Shown here: positions 12,401-22,109 of the stretch, piece after piece
Layout of the letters: each line of letters begins with the position of its first letter
How positions within the stretch are numbered: the stretch's first letter is position 1
Assembly (NCBI GenBank): GCA_020536535.1
Contig: JAHLWZ010001017.1
Span: forward strand, 1-28,686
Direction: 5' to 3'
Origin: Pelomyxa schiedti
Lineage: Eukaryota; Evosea; Pelobiontida; Pelomyxidae
DNA length: 28,686 bases
Position numbers and translations under genes: made by a program
The notes under the pieces: model-generated
Told to the model about the DNA's origin: nothing
The model's database searches: none
What the model saw: only the letters and a program-made list of their open reading frames with translations

Positions 12401-12670
12401 TAAAGGTAGTTGGCATCAGTCAATGTAATAAGGCCCTACTGGATGGTGATTCATGTTCGAGAGTTTTCCAGCATTTCCAGAATGGAACAGGTATATTCCC
12501 TTTCCGCTCAAACCAAGTAAGTTAACAACACCGCACAGATTTTTGATGCCCTTGGTGACGGCTTCCAGTTACTACCTTTTGATACCTTCATGGAAGGTGC
12601 AGGTGCCTACCCAACTTACGAAACACACTACATGGACGGGTTGAACGGTGTCAGTCCATTCCCAGTTTAA
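9433..12670 (+). CDS. Secreted GxGYxYP-family protein (putative glycoside hydrolase-like)
   Basis: The signature GPGYMYP appears when the intron from about 11951 to 12004 is removed: GPGY before it, MYP after it. Other family-like blocks are QGLANRNIPQLYLVYG, VKGYVVWDLN, the helix VAYTFAGLYDAVVV, DLRG, GWGWHDYC and SSYGGWIHGLNT. The N-terminus has a signal peptide (WCCFAVSVLWVCSCGAA), so the protein is secreted or lumenal; several NxT/NxS sites fit this. Either the ATG at 9433 or the in-frame ATG at 9475 could start it; the second gives a more typical signal peptide. Many introns of about 40-65 bases interrupt it (for example 10000-10064). The stop is at 12668-12670 and no transmembrane segment follows. 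Family members are mostly bacterial and are only predicted to act on carbohydrates, so the substrate is unknown. Confidence 0.85.
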
Positions 12671-12932
12671 ACCCAAATTCCAATGCACAACACTAATTTA
12701 TTGGTTGCAATGGGGCCTCCCCCACAGTTCAATGGAACTTAGTGGGTTACACAAAAAAAACTTTCCAGTTATTTTTTGTTTTTGTTTTTTACGAGTACAT
12801 AGTTGAGGGGTGTCTCTCCAAGAGACATCAACACAAAGGGGATTTTTGTTGGCAACTCTGCAAGTAGGAAGGAATTCGGCCAGCAAAAGAAGTACCCTCT
12901 GGCTTTGTTCTTGTTGCACATGAGAACATTGA
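12671..12932. other. Convergent 3' spacer
   Basis: The space between two convergent genes (stop at 12670 on +, stop at 12933-12935 on -). It holds a T-rich stretch near 12771-12790 and no supportable gene. Confidence 0.5.
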
Positions 12933-15900
12933 CTATGAACCTTCAGCTTCTTCCAATGGAGGAGGGGGTGGAGGCACCTCGTCGTCGTCATCGTCGTTGA
13001 TTGACCTGATGCAGTCATCAAGTACTGAGAGTATGTACCTGGTCCCGGGCCTTTCAGAAGGGTCCTGGGCCCAGCATTGCTCGATTAGGTGTGAGAATGT
13101 GGGTGGAATTGTTGCTGGAATCGGCGGCCGGCGGCCGGATATAACTACTTGGGTAAGTTCACTCATAAAGCGGATTTCTCCAAAGTAGGCATTACGGGTA
13201 CACAACTCCCAGAATATCTTGGTTTGGGTTTCAGTGGTAAGAACAGTTGAAATGGGGTGGGAGGTTTGGGATGCCAGAATTACTCACCACTCCCAAAGCG
13301 TAGATATCACAGGCTGTTGTTATGGGCTCACCTCTGAGTGCTTCTGGAGCAAGCCAAATTGGATTTTCCACGTTGACTTTACTAGATACCTCAAAAGGAC
13401 TTGACAATCCAAAGTCGCACAAGACTGCTTGTGGTCTGTCGTCCAGTCGCAACTAAAGGTGTTATGTTTGGCAATGACAAGGTAACATCGGAGTACCAAG
13501 ACATTAGGACTTTTTAAGTCGCGATGGATAATAGGAGGTTCACAAGAATGCAAGATATCCACAGCCTTCGCTGTATCAGTAGCCAGGAGGACCTAAATGG
13601 CGTAAGGTTTTGGGTTGTGCATGTTGTGGATACGGCAAGGGGATAGGGGAGTGGCTTTGACTTGTTCTGAATATAGGAGTAAAGAGTTCCCCCATTTAAA
13701 AATGATGTAACCAAGCAGAGGGGCTCAAGAAGAAGACCCTTGAGGCAAACAATATTTGGATGCACACATCGACTAAGGGAGGTGAAATTTTCTCTTTCGA
13801 GATAGAAATGAAACCGTACCTCATGACTTGTATTTCGCGTCGGCATTCTGCGACTTTACAAGACAAATCGTAAGCTGGGGGATTCCCAGAGAGTGCCCCT
13901 AATCCTTCTCGCTCAATCTTGAAAATTTTGGCTGCAACTATTTCCCCTCTCAGCTTGCCCTTGAGCTGGTTACTGTGGTAGTTTCGGGTGGTACTGATAT
14001 TACCTTAAACACTGTTGCTGCAGCCCCTTCGCCGACTTGTTCCAAAAATTCAATGTTATCTCTAGTGACAATCAAGCTGCCGTGTATCTATTTGAGGAAA
14101 CTTACTCAGAGGTTTTCAAAGAAGTTAGAAGTTCACCTGTCGTAGGTTTCCAATAACAAGATCAGGTACAAGACTCATCAGTGGGATGGAGTCATTCTCC
14201 AGACCACACACAATTTCGTTTGTGCCTTCCATGACAGCTCGCTCGCAAAGCTCATAGTCAAAGGTAAAGGGATTTGGGCTCCCATGCTTGAGGCATTTCG
14301 AACAAAGAACGGAAGTTGCCACATTGACCTCGAGGTACAAATAAGGAGTATTGAAAGAAGGAGCGTCTTTACTTTGAACCAATCGCGGATGTGTCCCCCA
14401 AGTGTTTCTAACAGGAGTTGTAGAACATAACCGACAGAATTAAATTCCTCACTTCCGCCTTTCGATATAAATCGGAGTTGCACATTAAGGGTATTTTGCT
14501 ACTGGTTTTTAAGTGGAAAGTGAGGAGGACGGGTCGATACCTCAACATTTTGGCGGATGAGGGATTTTATAACAGGACACTTTTCCTTCTGAATTTCAAT
14601 TATGAACCCATCCTTCCTGTTGGCTTAGTGTTAAGTGCTGTACGATAAAAGAGGAGAAGTGTACCATAATGCCTGGAATTTGTAGTAATGAGCTAAAGAA
14701 ACCATAAAGCGAGACACCAATCCATCAGGAATATACTGAAACTTATATCTTCTTCCAATTTCTACTTCATTTCCGGAATGGTAACTGGGCCACACCTACG
14801 TTAGATAAGATGAATATTAACTGAATTGGAAATCAGATTGCCTGATCCAAATTGGAAGGACTGTCAGCTGGAAGAAGAGAAGGAATTAAAATGAGGGCAT
14901 CAGCAGCAAGCGGGGGCGCAGATTCTACAATAGGGCTTGGCTCGTCGAGTGCAACAGTAGGCTTATCAGATTCCTCCACTCTGTAGACCAAAATTTAATT
15001 TCCCAATAGGTGGTGTAAAAATCAGTACAATGGAGGAGTCGATTTTTCACTGGCTAGTATAAGTGGAGGTGGTGTTAAAACACCGTTTGGGCTACTCAAC
15101 GGCGACGTAATCACAGGGGTATTTACAGGACTCGCTGGAGCGTTACTTGGAATTTCAATGGGCGCCTTGGAGTTTTAAAGTCTCTTACTGAATTAAAATT
15201 CACATACCTTGACTACCGGGGCAGGAATCTGTGACTTGGACAATGCTGGAGATTTATTTACACTGGTCAAGAAGTCACTAAGGTTGCTGAAGTTTGCTTC
15301 AGAAATCACAAATATAATGTGAAAAAACTCCAAGAGCTTTACAACAATTGGATGAAGGTGGGGAGGAAAGTCGGGAGGTCGCCAGATCTGATCCAAATTG
15401 GAGACTCTTTTTTTTGTTTTTTGTTTTGTTATTCTTTAAAATGGGTAACCATAAATACTTGAGTATTCCGTCTTTGTGCCACTTGTGCTTTTCTGTTATT
15501 ACAGTAGCCATAACTTTTGGAAGCCATGTGGGATCCACAATAACCAATTCACGTAGAAGAGGATGCTGCTGAAAAGCTATCAAGCTTCCAAGGTTGTGGA
15601 GGTATTGTGTTGCAGCGGAAAGGGTGTCTTCATCAGAAATAAAACAGCATTTGGCAGCAAATTGCCAATCCTGTGGAAAGGTGTTTTTTTATTGCATGAA
15701 ATGTCAGATAATGTTGGACAACTAACCTTCCTGTGTATGACTGGCGGAACGCAGGACTTCCAAAATTTCAGCTGTTGTTCTAACAGTAAAAACGTGGAAG
15801 GCACACGCAATGACATCTGTGGCATACAAACAACTGCCTTTTGAATGTCACTTCGAAGTCTTTTCAAGCCATCTTTGGTCAAATTGCTCACAGGGCGAAA

Positions 15901-18900
15901 TTTCAATGTCAAATTAGGGAACAACTCTTGTTTTATTTGTTTGAGTTGACGTGGGGTAGAACAATAATATTGCATACTGGAATACTTCTGTTCGAGATCA
16001 GAGATAGCCTTCTCGACTAATGGTGGTGTCATCTCGTCTACATGGGTTCCAACTATAAAAACAACTGCCTATTTGTCTTCTCGTTAGTCTCATTTGTGTT
16101 GTGTCGGTCACTATTACATTTTTTGCTGATGTAGTAATGTTATTCAGCCAGTAGTGCACCCTGCAGGCACTTTCCCCCATAGGAATCTTCCACACCAAGA
16201 TATATATTGCCCGGTCAGACAAGAAAAACTGGTGTGTACTTGTGTGTATTACTGTCGTAATTGAGTAATTTAGTCAAAAGATAAGGAAAAACTTTGTCCA
16301 GCAAAATCCCAGATAGAAACCCTTATTTTTTGGGGAGACGTTGGAGCTGTGAACTCCCAGTCATATATCTGTATTCCATCTGGGAGGAAGTCAAAGGGCA
16401 AATAAGATGGAGTTGGAAGGAGTACCTGTAGAAATAGTGCGCATGTTTTCTGTATGTTTTTTGAATTTTTTCACCAGGCACTGAAATAGTACAGTTTTAC
16501 CCACATTTTCCCGGCCAACCTTGACTGAAGCATGACCAAAACCCATTCAGAGTAGAAGCATACCAAAAATATCTTCCCATGTGTGTTTTGAACAAGAGAT
16601 TTAAGTTCTTCTCGGAAAAGAGTAAGTTTATCAGAAATAGTTCTGCAATCTGTGAGAATGGTTTCCACATGTGTGAACTTCCTGTGTTGTGCTGTAACAT
16701 TAATCTTCATTCTTTTGGAACAAACTGGAGTCTGTTTAGGAGTCCTAGAGTCGGTGGAAGTGACGTGTACTTATTTTTCTCCAGAGACAATCGTTGTAAT
16801 GATGCCAGCATACCTAAAGCTGGGGTAACTTCAACAATCTGGTTGTTACTCAGATCTAAGTCTGTAATTCCCTCCATCAAGGAAATTTTAAGAGGCAAGA
16901 AATCGATTATGTTTCCACTTAGATTTAGTGTCTAGGGAGGGTGAGTGTCATTTCTAGGTACAAGACAGATCATTCTAACCTGTAATTTTGACATACAAGT
17001 AAGACAGGTGGGGAACTTGAGTTTATTGCGACTCAGATCGAGAGTTTTCAAGGAGATCCAAGATTTAGGAAGCACATCAGGTATTGATTCAAGCATATTA
17101 TCGGAAACATAAAGCTCCTCTAGACTTACCAACTGTGAAAACCCTGATAGGTTTAGGAAAACATGTGAAGACGAGAAGGACGACCTGAAGGAAGTTTTCG
17201 CTTTAGTAATGAGGAGCTTAGATTTAACATCCTCAGTGAGGACATTGTGTACAAAGGTCTCAAAGAACTGAGCAAGAAAAAGAGGCAGATAAGAAACCAA
17301 GAAAGAGAAAGAAAGTTAATTCACCTGCTAAATTCATTGTGACTCAAGTCAAGAGAGGAGACAGTTTTTAGGTATGAAATATTTGCTGGCAGGGCACAAA
17401 GGTGATTGGAGGCAATGCCAAAGTGTTTAAGCTGCAGAAGCCTGTTGCCCATAGTAATTACTACAGCTGGTGCAATTGCCTCAATTTGATTGTCTGCTAG
17501 TTCAATAGTGACAAGTGATTTCAACTGTGGGAAGATTAAGGTTTTTCTTTTTTGGAAAAGATTTGGAACCTGGAATAGACAACTCGGTATTGTAGTGAGC
17601 AAGTTTCCGCTCATGTTGATCTCAGAGAGATGAATCTATTCAACGAGTTAATGATATTTTGTATAGTGACCACCCACCAGAGATGGTGTGGGAGCCGGGA
17701 AACAAGGAAAGCTGGTAAGTTGTAAATTTGTTATTTTCAGTGACGACGTATGACTATTGACAGCATCAAGGTATTGTGTAACGTGAGTCCAATTCTTCCA
17801 GTTCAGGAAAACTATATCCATGTAAAAAGAAGAATCAATCGAGAAAATAGGAACATTGGGTCCAAAAATGGCAGACGTGGTCTTTGAATTCTGGAGCAAT
17901 ACATCGATCCTGAGGACTGTACAGAGGGTTTTTCCAGAGAGGGATATTGGACGAAACAAAAGCCCACAGAGAGGGACTTTCAGAACTTATCCTAAGTTGT
18001 TGTTAAACAGTGAGTGAGTAATGTGAAACCGGACCTTGGAAAATCTGGATCGTCCGGCCCATTGCACATGAAGGTACCGAATCGATGCAATACGCACTGA
18101 TGCACAACAAACAACAAGAAGTGGTCGGAGAATTCAAATGCATAGGGCATACCAGACCAGAGCTGCCAAACGCAATCTATAAATTGCAGAAAGCTGACAG
18201 GCATTCTTTCTGTGCTGCCCCCTCCACTAAAACCCTCCAGTGATTCAAAAATGGGTATTTCCTGCTCCGCCAACGGGCCGCGGTTGTGAAATGCATAGTC
18301 GTAGGCAAACCACTCTTTTTCCACCAAGACAGCAAATCCTCTGAATGTTCGATAAAATGGGTCAAGAAGGATGCACACAAGAGATGTAAGAATGTTGACA
18401 CTTTCTTCCTCTTCATCCTTCTTAGTGGTTAAATTACATACTTTCAACGGAAATGCACACCGCAGCTCTAATGTATGCTGATTCTTGGTTTTGTGCTATC
18501 ATTGATGAGACAACAACAGAACCTTCGACAAAACTATGTATGTTTTTAAGCCATGCGCTTTGAAGAGTCAACCAATGTTTTTCCCATTCAACCAATGGTG
18601 AGAAATTGAAAAATCTAAAGTTATAAGGAACTTGAAAAAACTGTTTGAAGAATACAGATTTTGAAGCTGCCCAAACACTTTCTCCATAGATTGCACCGAC
18701 TCAACAAAGATTGGTACACCAACAATTCCACGCTCAGAACTCTTTTTATCATCTATTATTTGAACAAGCCGAACACTGTGACTGGCAATGAAACTAGTAG
18801 TGCTATCTTTGAGAAGTGTGTTGGTATTAGTGAAACTCAAATGGAAAATACCGAGCTCAGTTTTGAGGGAAACACATGCAAGTGTGTTTCTTCGTATATA

Positions 18901-21647
18901 GGCGGGTGCTGTTGCACGTGTCTGTGGTTCTACTGTTGAGCCATTCTTGAGAACAATACTTCTCAAGACAAATTTCTTGGTGCGGGGGTTGAACCATGAG
19001 AGAAGGGGTACTCTGGGATTTTTTTTGAGACTCTTTCACTTTCAGGATACACCTTACCTCTCTTTAACATATGCCAATTTTCCAGGGGAAGTATTGAAGG
19101 CAACAGGGCAAATACATTTCTTTGGAAGTGCTCCTTTATCTTCCACTTCTGAAATTTGGAAGTCACGGGTGACGTTCATTCTAGCATATTCCATATTAAC
19201 AGAAAAGATTCCCCAACCAACTTCTTTCCTTCTGTGGAAAGGAATAGCATGCAGTTCACTTTTTCCATAAAAATGAGAGAAGGTAAACTCATCAAGGTAT
19301 ACCGATTATTCAGAGCAAAAACACCTGATGCCACAGAGGAAATGTCTTCAAAAAATCGAGTTTGTTCCGAAGCAGAGGGAAAACTTAATACTATAGCGTG
19401 AAACTGTTTGCCGAACAGTCGTACAATAGGAGGATCAACTGTCAAACTCATTATGAATTACAGTAGCTTGTAGTAGAAACGGGCGAACCTCTGGGTGCAT
19501 GAATACGACACAAAGAGGTGAATGTAATGTCACTGAAATCTGTTCCAGCTAGATGTTTCTCCTACGGGAAAATGTAAGTGGGACTGTAAAAAATGTCTGG
19601 CCACCTTCTGTTGGTCAGATTTCCAAATGACACGAAAATTTGTAATGTACACTGTCCCAGAAATCCAGTCAGATTTTGACTGTGGGGAGGAGCATATTGA
19701 CCCAATATGAAGTGAAACCTTAACAGTGACTTAGTTACAAGTTGCAACAGAAAGAAACCTTTTCTATTGTTGAAAAAATTGCTTCACATGGCAATAGTTC
19801 CCTGGGTGTGGCAAGGGGCCTGTCAACAGGCATTCGCTATATTACTAGTATGATTTTAATGGACTAGTTCCAAGCAATGCATACAGGAGAGGGCAGATGA
19901 TTTGCTATCATAGCCTTAAGGAGGGCCTGGTGAAGAGTGTCTTCAGAGGTCTCCCGAGAATGGAAAATGCATGAAGAAAAAGACCCTGCAATTGTATTCA
20001 TTGCCTCTAAACACAGTGAAGCCGGATGAGTAGCAATCAATTGCAGAAAGTCAAGTAGCTTATGGAGAAGAACTAAAAGGGTAAGAACATATTTAAAAGA
20101 AGGTACTGCACCTTGATTGAGTTTTGGCAGGCTGTTGATAACAGAATTTATTTCCTGGTTAAGGTTTGCTACCAGATTAGAGTCTTCTGATCTTACTGAC
20201 ACATCTTGGAATGAAGTCTTTGGGGTATAGCAAAAAGAAAAAAAAAAAACATCAGATGGAAATCCAAAAGCTGATAACAACTTTTGTGAGCATTAGTGAC
20301 CCTAAATGTGATGCAGATTCATGTGATATCAGTGGGTCTGGCAGTGATCGTAGATACAACTTTAAAAGCATGGAAATGACTGTAGGTGAGAGTTGTATCG
20401 AGAACAGGTCCACAGGCCTACCATTGTCATAGGCATCTGGACGAAGTTTTTAGAAGGCAACCAGTTAGGAGGAGACTCACCCTGGAGTGTCATGAGTTGA
20501 TATAAATCTTTTTCACATAATCTGTCTCCTCGGATAACATTCTCTATTGAGGCTAAGGCGAAAAAAAAATCATTTAAATGGAAAACCTCCTTGTTTCAAG
20601 GACAAGTCAAGCTCCCCGATTTTGGTTAGGATTAATTTGTGATGTGCTGCATTGGGGATAAGGGGTACCAACTCTTCTTCAGAAGAGAGTAGAAGCTTAC
20701 TTCCTCTGACAAAATAAGGATAAGTAACTTTGTAGTACACTTTATCAAGTGGCATAAAAACTAACTTTATTTGATTTGCCACAAATGAGGCAGAATACTC
20801 TGGGAATCCAATAGCTTCAATCCATTGGCCTACTTGTGCCACAGTCCACTGCCGCAAATTTCTTGGCCCAATTTTATGCTCAACTCCTACGATAATGGGT
20901 TTTTTTTTATTTCAGCTATTCATACTGGGGATACCTCGTATTACACTTCCATGAAGGACTCCATCAATAAAAAATGCATGTAAAAGTGCTATACAGTGCT
21001 CGACTATAAGAGGTACACCTCCAAGAGAAAACTGCTCTTTCTTCAAGGATTGGAGTGGAATGCCAAACATCTTCACATTTCTGACAAAGGATTCTTTTTT
21101 TTAATGAGGGGTGGAACTTTATAGTGGCGTATATAGTAGAGGAAAGTGAACCTGGTGACACAGTTCTAACAGAAAACAGAGTTGATGCTGCTGGAACATT
21201 TGGTTTCCCTTTTGTATCATATGATATCTTAAATGACTGCCAGGGAGCGGAAGAGAATTTAAGAAGAAAAAACACAATAAGGGTTACACACAACAGCACA
21301 ATAACAAACAAACAACTAAAGTAACAACAAACAAAAGGGGGAAAAAAAAAAAAGAAAAAAAAAAGAAAAAAGTCCATGGATGTCTCCACACTCACACGTT
21401 GCTTTTTCGCCAACGCCAACTTGGAGTGAGCATGTGCAGCAACTGCAGCAGCGGGCCCAGGCTTCTGCGAAGCCCTTGCCCAGTGGTGGATCTTATCCCT
21501 AGTCGTCCCGGGCGTCGTCGGCTGTTGCTGCTGCTGGGCATCCGTGGCGGGGACGTCCCCGCCTACGGCAGGCAGCACGGTTGCAGTGTTGCCCCCCGGC
21601 TGCTGCAGCAGTTGTTGTTGCGGGGACTGCTGCTGTGATTGTGACAT
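12933..21647 (-). CDS. Giant ROCO protein: RhoGAP(SAM)-GRAM/pseudo-myotubularin-LRR-Roc-COR-kinase
   Basis: One minus-strand gene of roughly 2,200 residues (estimate) with dozens of short introns. The ATG at 21647 starts a Gln/Pro-rich exon (to 21396); intron 1 is 21395-21237. Domains then follow in order: RhoGAP with an internal SAM domain, GRAM plus myotubularin-like domain, leucine-rich repeats, Roc GTPase, COR, and a TKL-type kinase, then an Asp-run, a Pro-run and the stop. Adjacent domains join through in-frame exons and I see no start/stop pair or promoter-like gap between them. ROCO proteins with kinase domains include animal LRRK and several Dictyostelium proteins; a myotubularin-LRR-Roc-COR-kinase order resembles Dictyostelium Pats1 as I recall it, but the RhoGAP and SAM parts are extra and I see no WD40 tail. 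Likely role: a GTPase-controlled kinase regulating Rho signalling and the cytoskeleton (inference). Confidence 0.82.
12985..14070 (-). other. TKL-type protein kinase domain of the ROCO protein
   Basis: Glycine loop VGEGAAATVFK, catalytic lysine in VAAKIFK, HPNIVCLKG, HRDLKSPNVLV, DFG in CDFGLS, LAPEAL, DIYALGVV and CWAQDPSERP are all present, so the kinase should be active. After it comes a tail with five Asp and six Pro in runs, and the stop at 12933-12935. Confidence 0.9.
14110..16582 (-). other. Roc GTPase and COR dimerisation domains
   Basis: The G1 box is KIFLVGRENVGKT after removal of a 44-base intron, G3 is WDFAGQ, followed by HQFFLSDRAIYILVW, and G4 is VGTHVDE. All are intact, so GTP binding and hydrolysis look possible. 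The COR domain shows DPTWLPKVMATVIT, GIL...L and IWRPPDFPPHLHPIVVKLLE. A Pro/Ser-rich linker interrupts the later part near 15060-15230. Confidence 0.87.
16720..17720 (-). other. Leucine-rich repeats of the ROCO protein
   Basis: At least seven LRR units with the LxxLxLxxNxL pattern, for example LKITNLQLTSFP, SLVTIELADNQIEAI, VSSLDLSHNEF, SLEELYVSDNMLESIP, LKTLDLSRNKL, ITDLDLSNNQIVEV and LQRLSLEKNKYTSLP. They sit directly before the Roc domain, the standard ROCO order. Confidence 0.9.
17690..19740 (-). other. GRAM plus myotubularin-like domain, catalytically dead
   Basis: The GRAM end is seen as KQFHAIVLSFPSASEQ followed by SGVFALNNR. Myotubularin blocks follow: EYARMNV, RVPLLSWFNPRTKKFVLR, WLKNIHSFVEE, LTSLVCILLDPFYRTFRGF, VEKEWFAYDYAFHNRG, FLQFIDCVWQL, YAFEFSDHFLL and HRFGTFMCN. 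Myotubularins dephosphorylate PI3P and PI(3,5)P2 using a Cys-x5-Arg loop. Here the loop position, reached by the 55-base intron at about 18529-18475, reads TKKDEEEES just before LTSL, so neither the Cys nor the Arg is present. A binding or scaffolding role is likely. Confidence 0.8.
19870..21068 (-). other. RhoGAP domain split around a SAM domain (ROCO N-terminal part)
   Basis: The RhoGAP opening is clear: FGIPLQSLKKEQF followed by GGVPLIVEHCIALL. The RhoGAP core follows only after about 500 bases: DAYDNGRPVDLF, LLKLYLRSLPDPL and INSLPKLN. Between them, at about 20865-20590, lies a SAM domain (RQWTVAQVGQWIEAIGFPEY ... LLLSSEEELVPLI). The intron before it (GTATCC...CGTAG near 20930) joins SVIRG to VEHKIGP in frame. 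The arginine finger is either in SVIRG before the SAM or NVIRG after it. RhoGAPs stimulate GTP hydrolysis by Rho/Rac; SAM domains mediate self-association. Confidence 0.7.
21237..21395 (-). other. First intron of the ROCO gene with long T-rich tract
   Basis: GTGAGT donor at 21395 and GCAG acceptor at 21237, 159 bases. The coding strand carries a long, nearly pure T run (about 21336-21371). Read through, it would give a false poly-Phe membrane segment. Confidence 0.75.
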
Positions 21648-22109
21648 GTGTGGCTGGTACTACTCACTAACAACAGACAACAAACAGGGAGAAGGGCGGC
21701 TGGAGCACGGCCCCGCGGTGTGGTGTGTTTGTGAGATTATTGATGTGGTGAGGTTGTTACACGGTTTTTTACGAAAGTCGGTTCTGTCCGTTCGGGGGCT
21801 GGGTTGGGGGGGTTGAAGGCGAAAAAAAAATAATTTTTTTGCTCGGTGAGATCAGTGGAGATGGTAAGAAGGTAAATTTGTCGTCACGGCGACAATCACC
21901 GGAAGCTACCCCGTCTATCGACAAAATCAATCGACGGAGCCAACGACCAGGAAGCGCCACTTTGGATTAGCATGACCAAGTAACATCATCTCTCGGGTTG
22001 TCTTCAAACCTTCATCACCTGTTGCACTCCAGTTCTCCTTTTCTGTGGAACTTATGGGATCCGGGGAGTACCTCAACTAATAATTGTGCACAAGACACAA
22101 TTCCACCAA
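21648..22109. promoter_or_regulatory. Divergent upstream region of ROCO and kinase-RING genes
   Basis: Both flanking genes read away from this 462-base space, so it should hold both promoters. The sequence has G-rich parts on + (near 21690-21815) and an A/T tract near 21821-21840. I cannot identify a specific TATA or initiator element with confidence. Confidence 0.4.

Noticed and set aside
18480-18540. Reading the myotubularin loop as SVVVSSMIAQNQ
   Set aside because: This frame soon hits a stop; a 55-base GT...AG intron here gives a frame that runs straight into LTSLVCILLDP. Both readings lack the Cys-x5-Arg.
20964-21647. Apparent membrane segment (Phe run followed by Val/Leu/Ile stretch) in the first ROCO frame
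   Set aside because: It is read-through of the T-rich intron 21395-21237, which has clear GTGAGT and GCAG ends.
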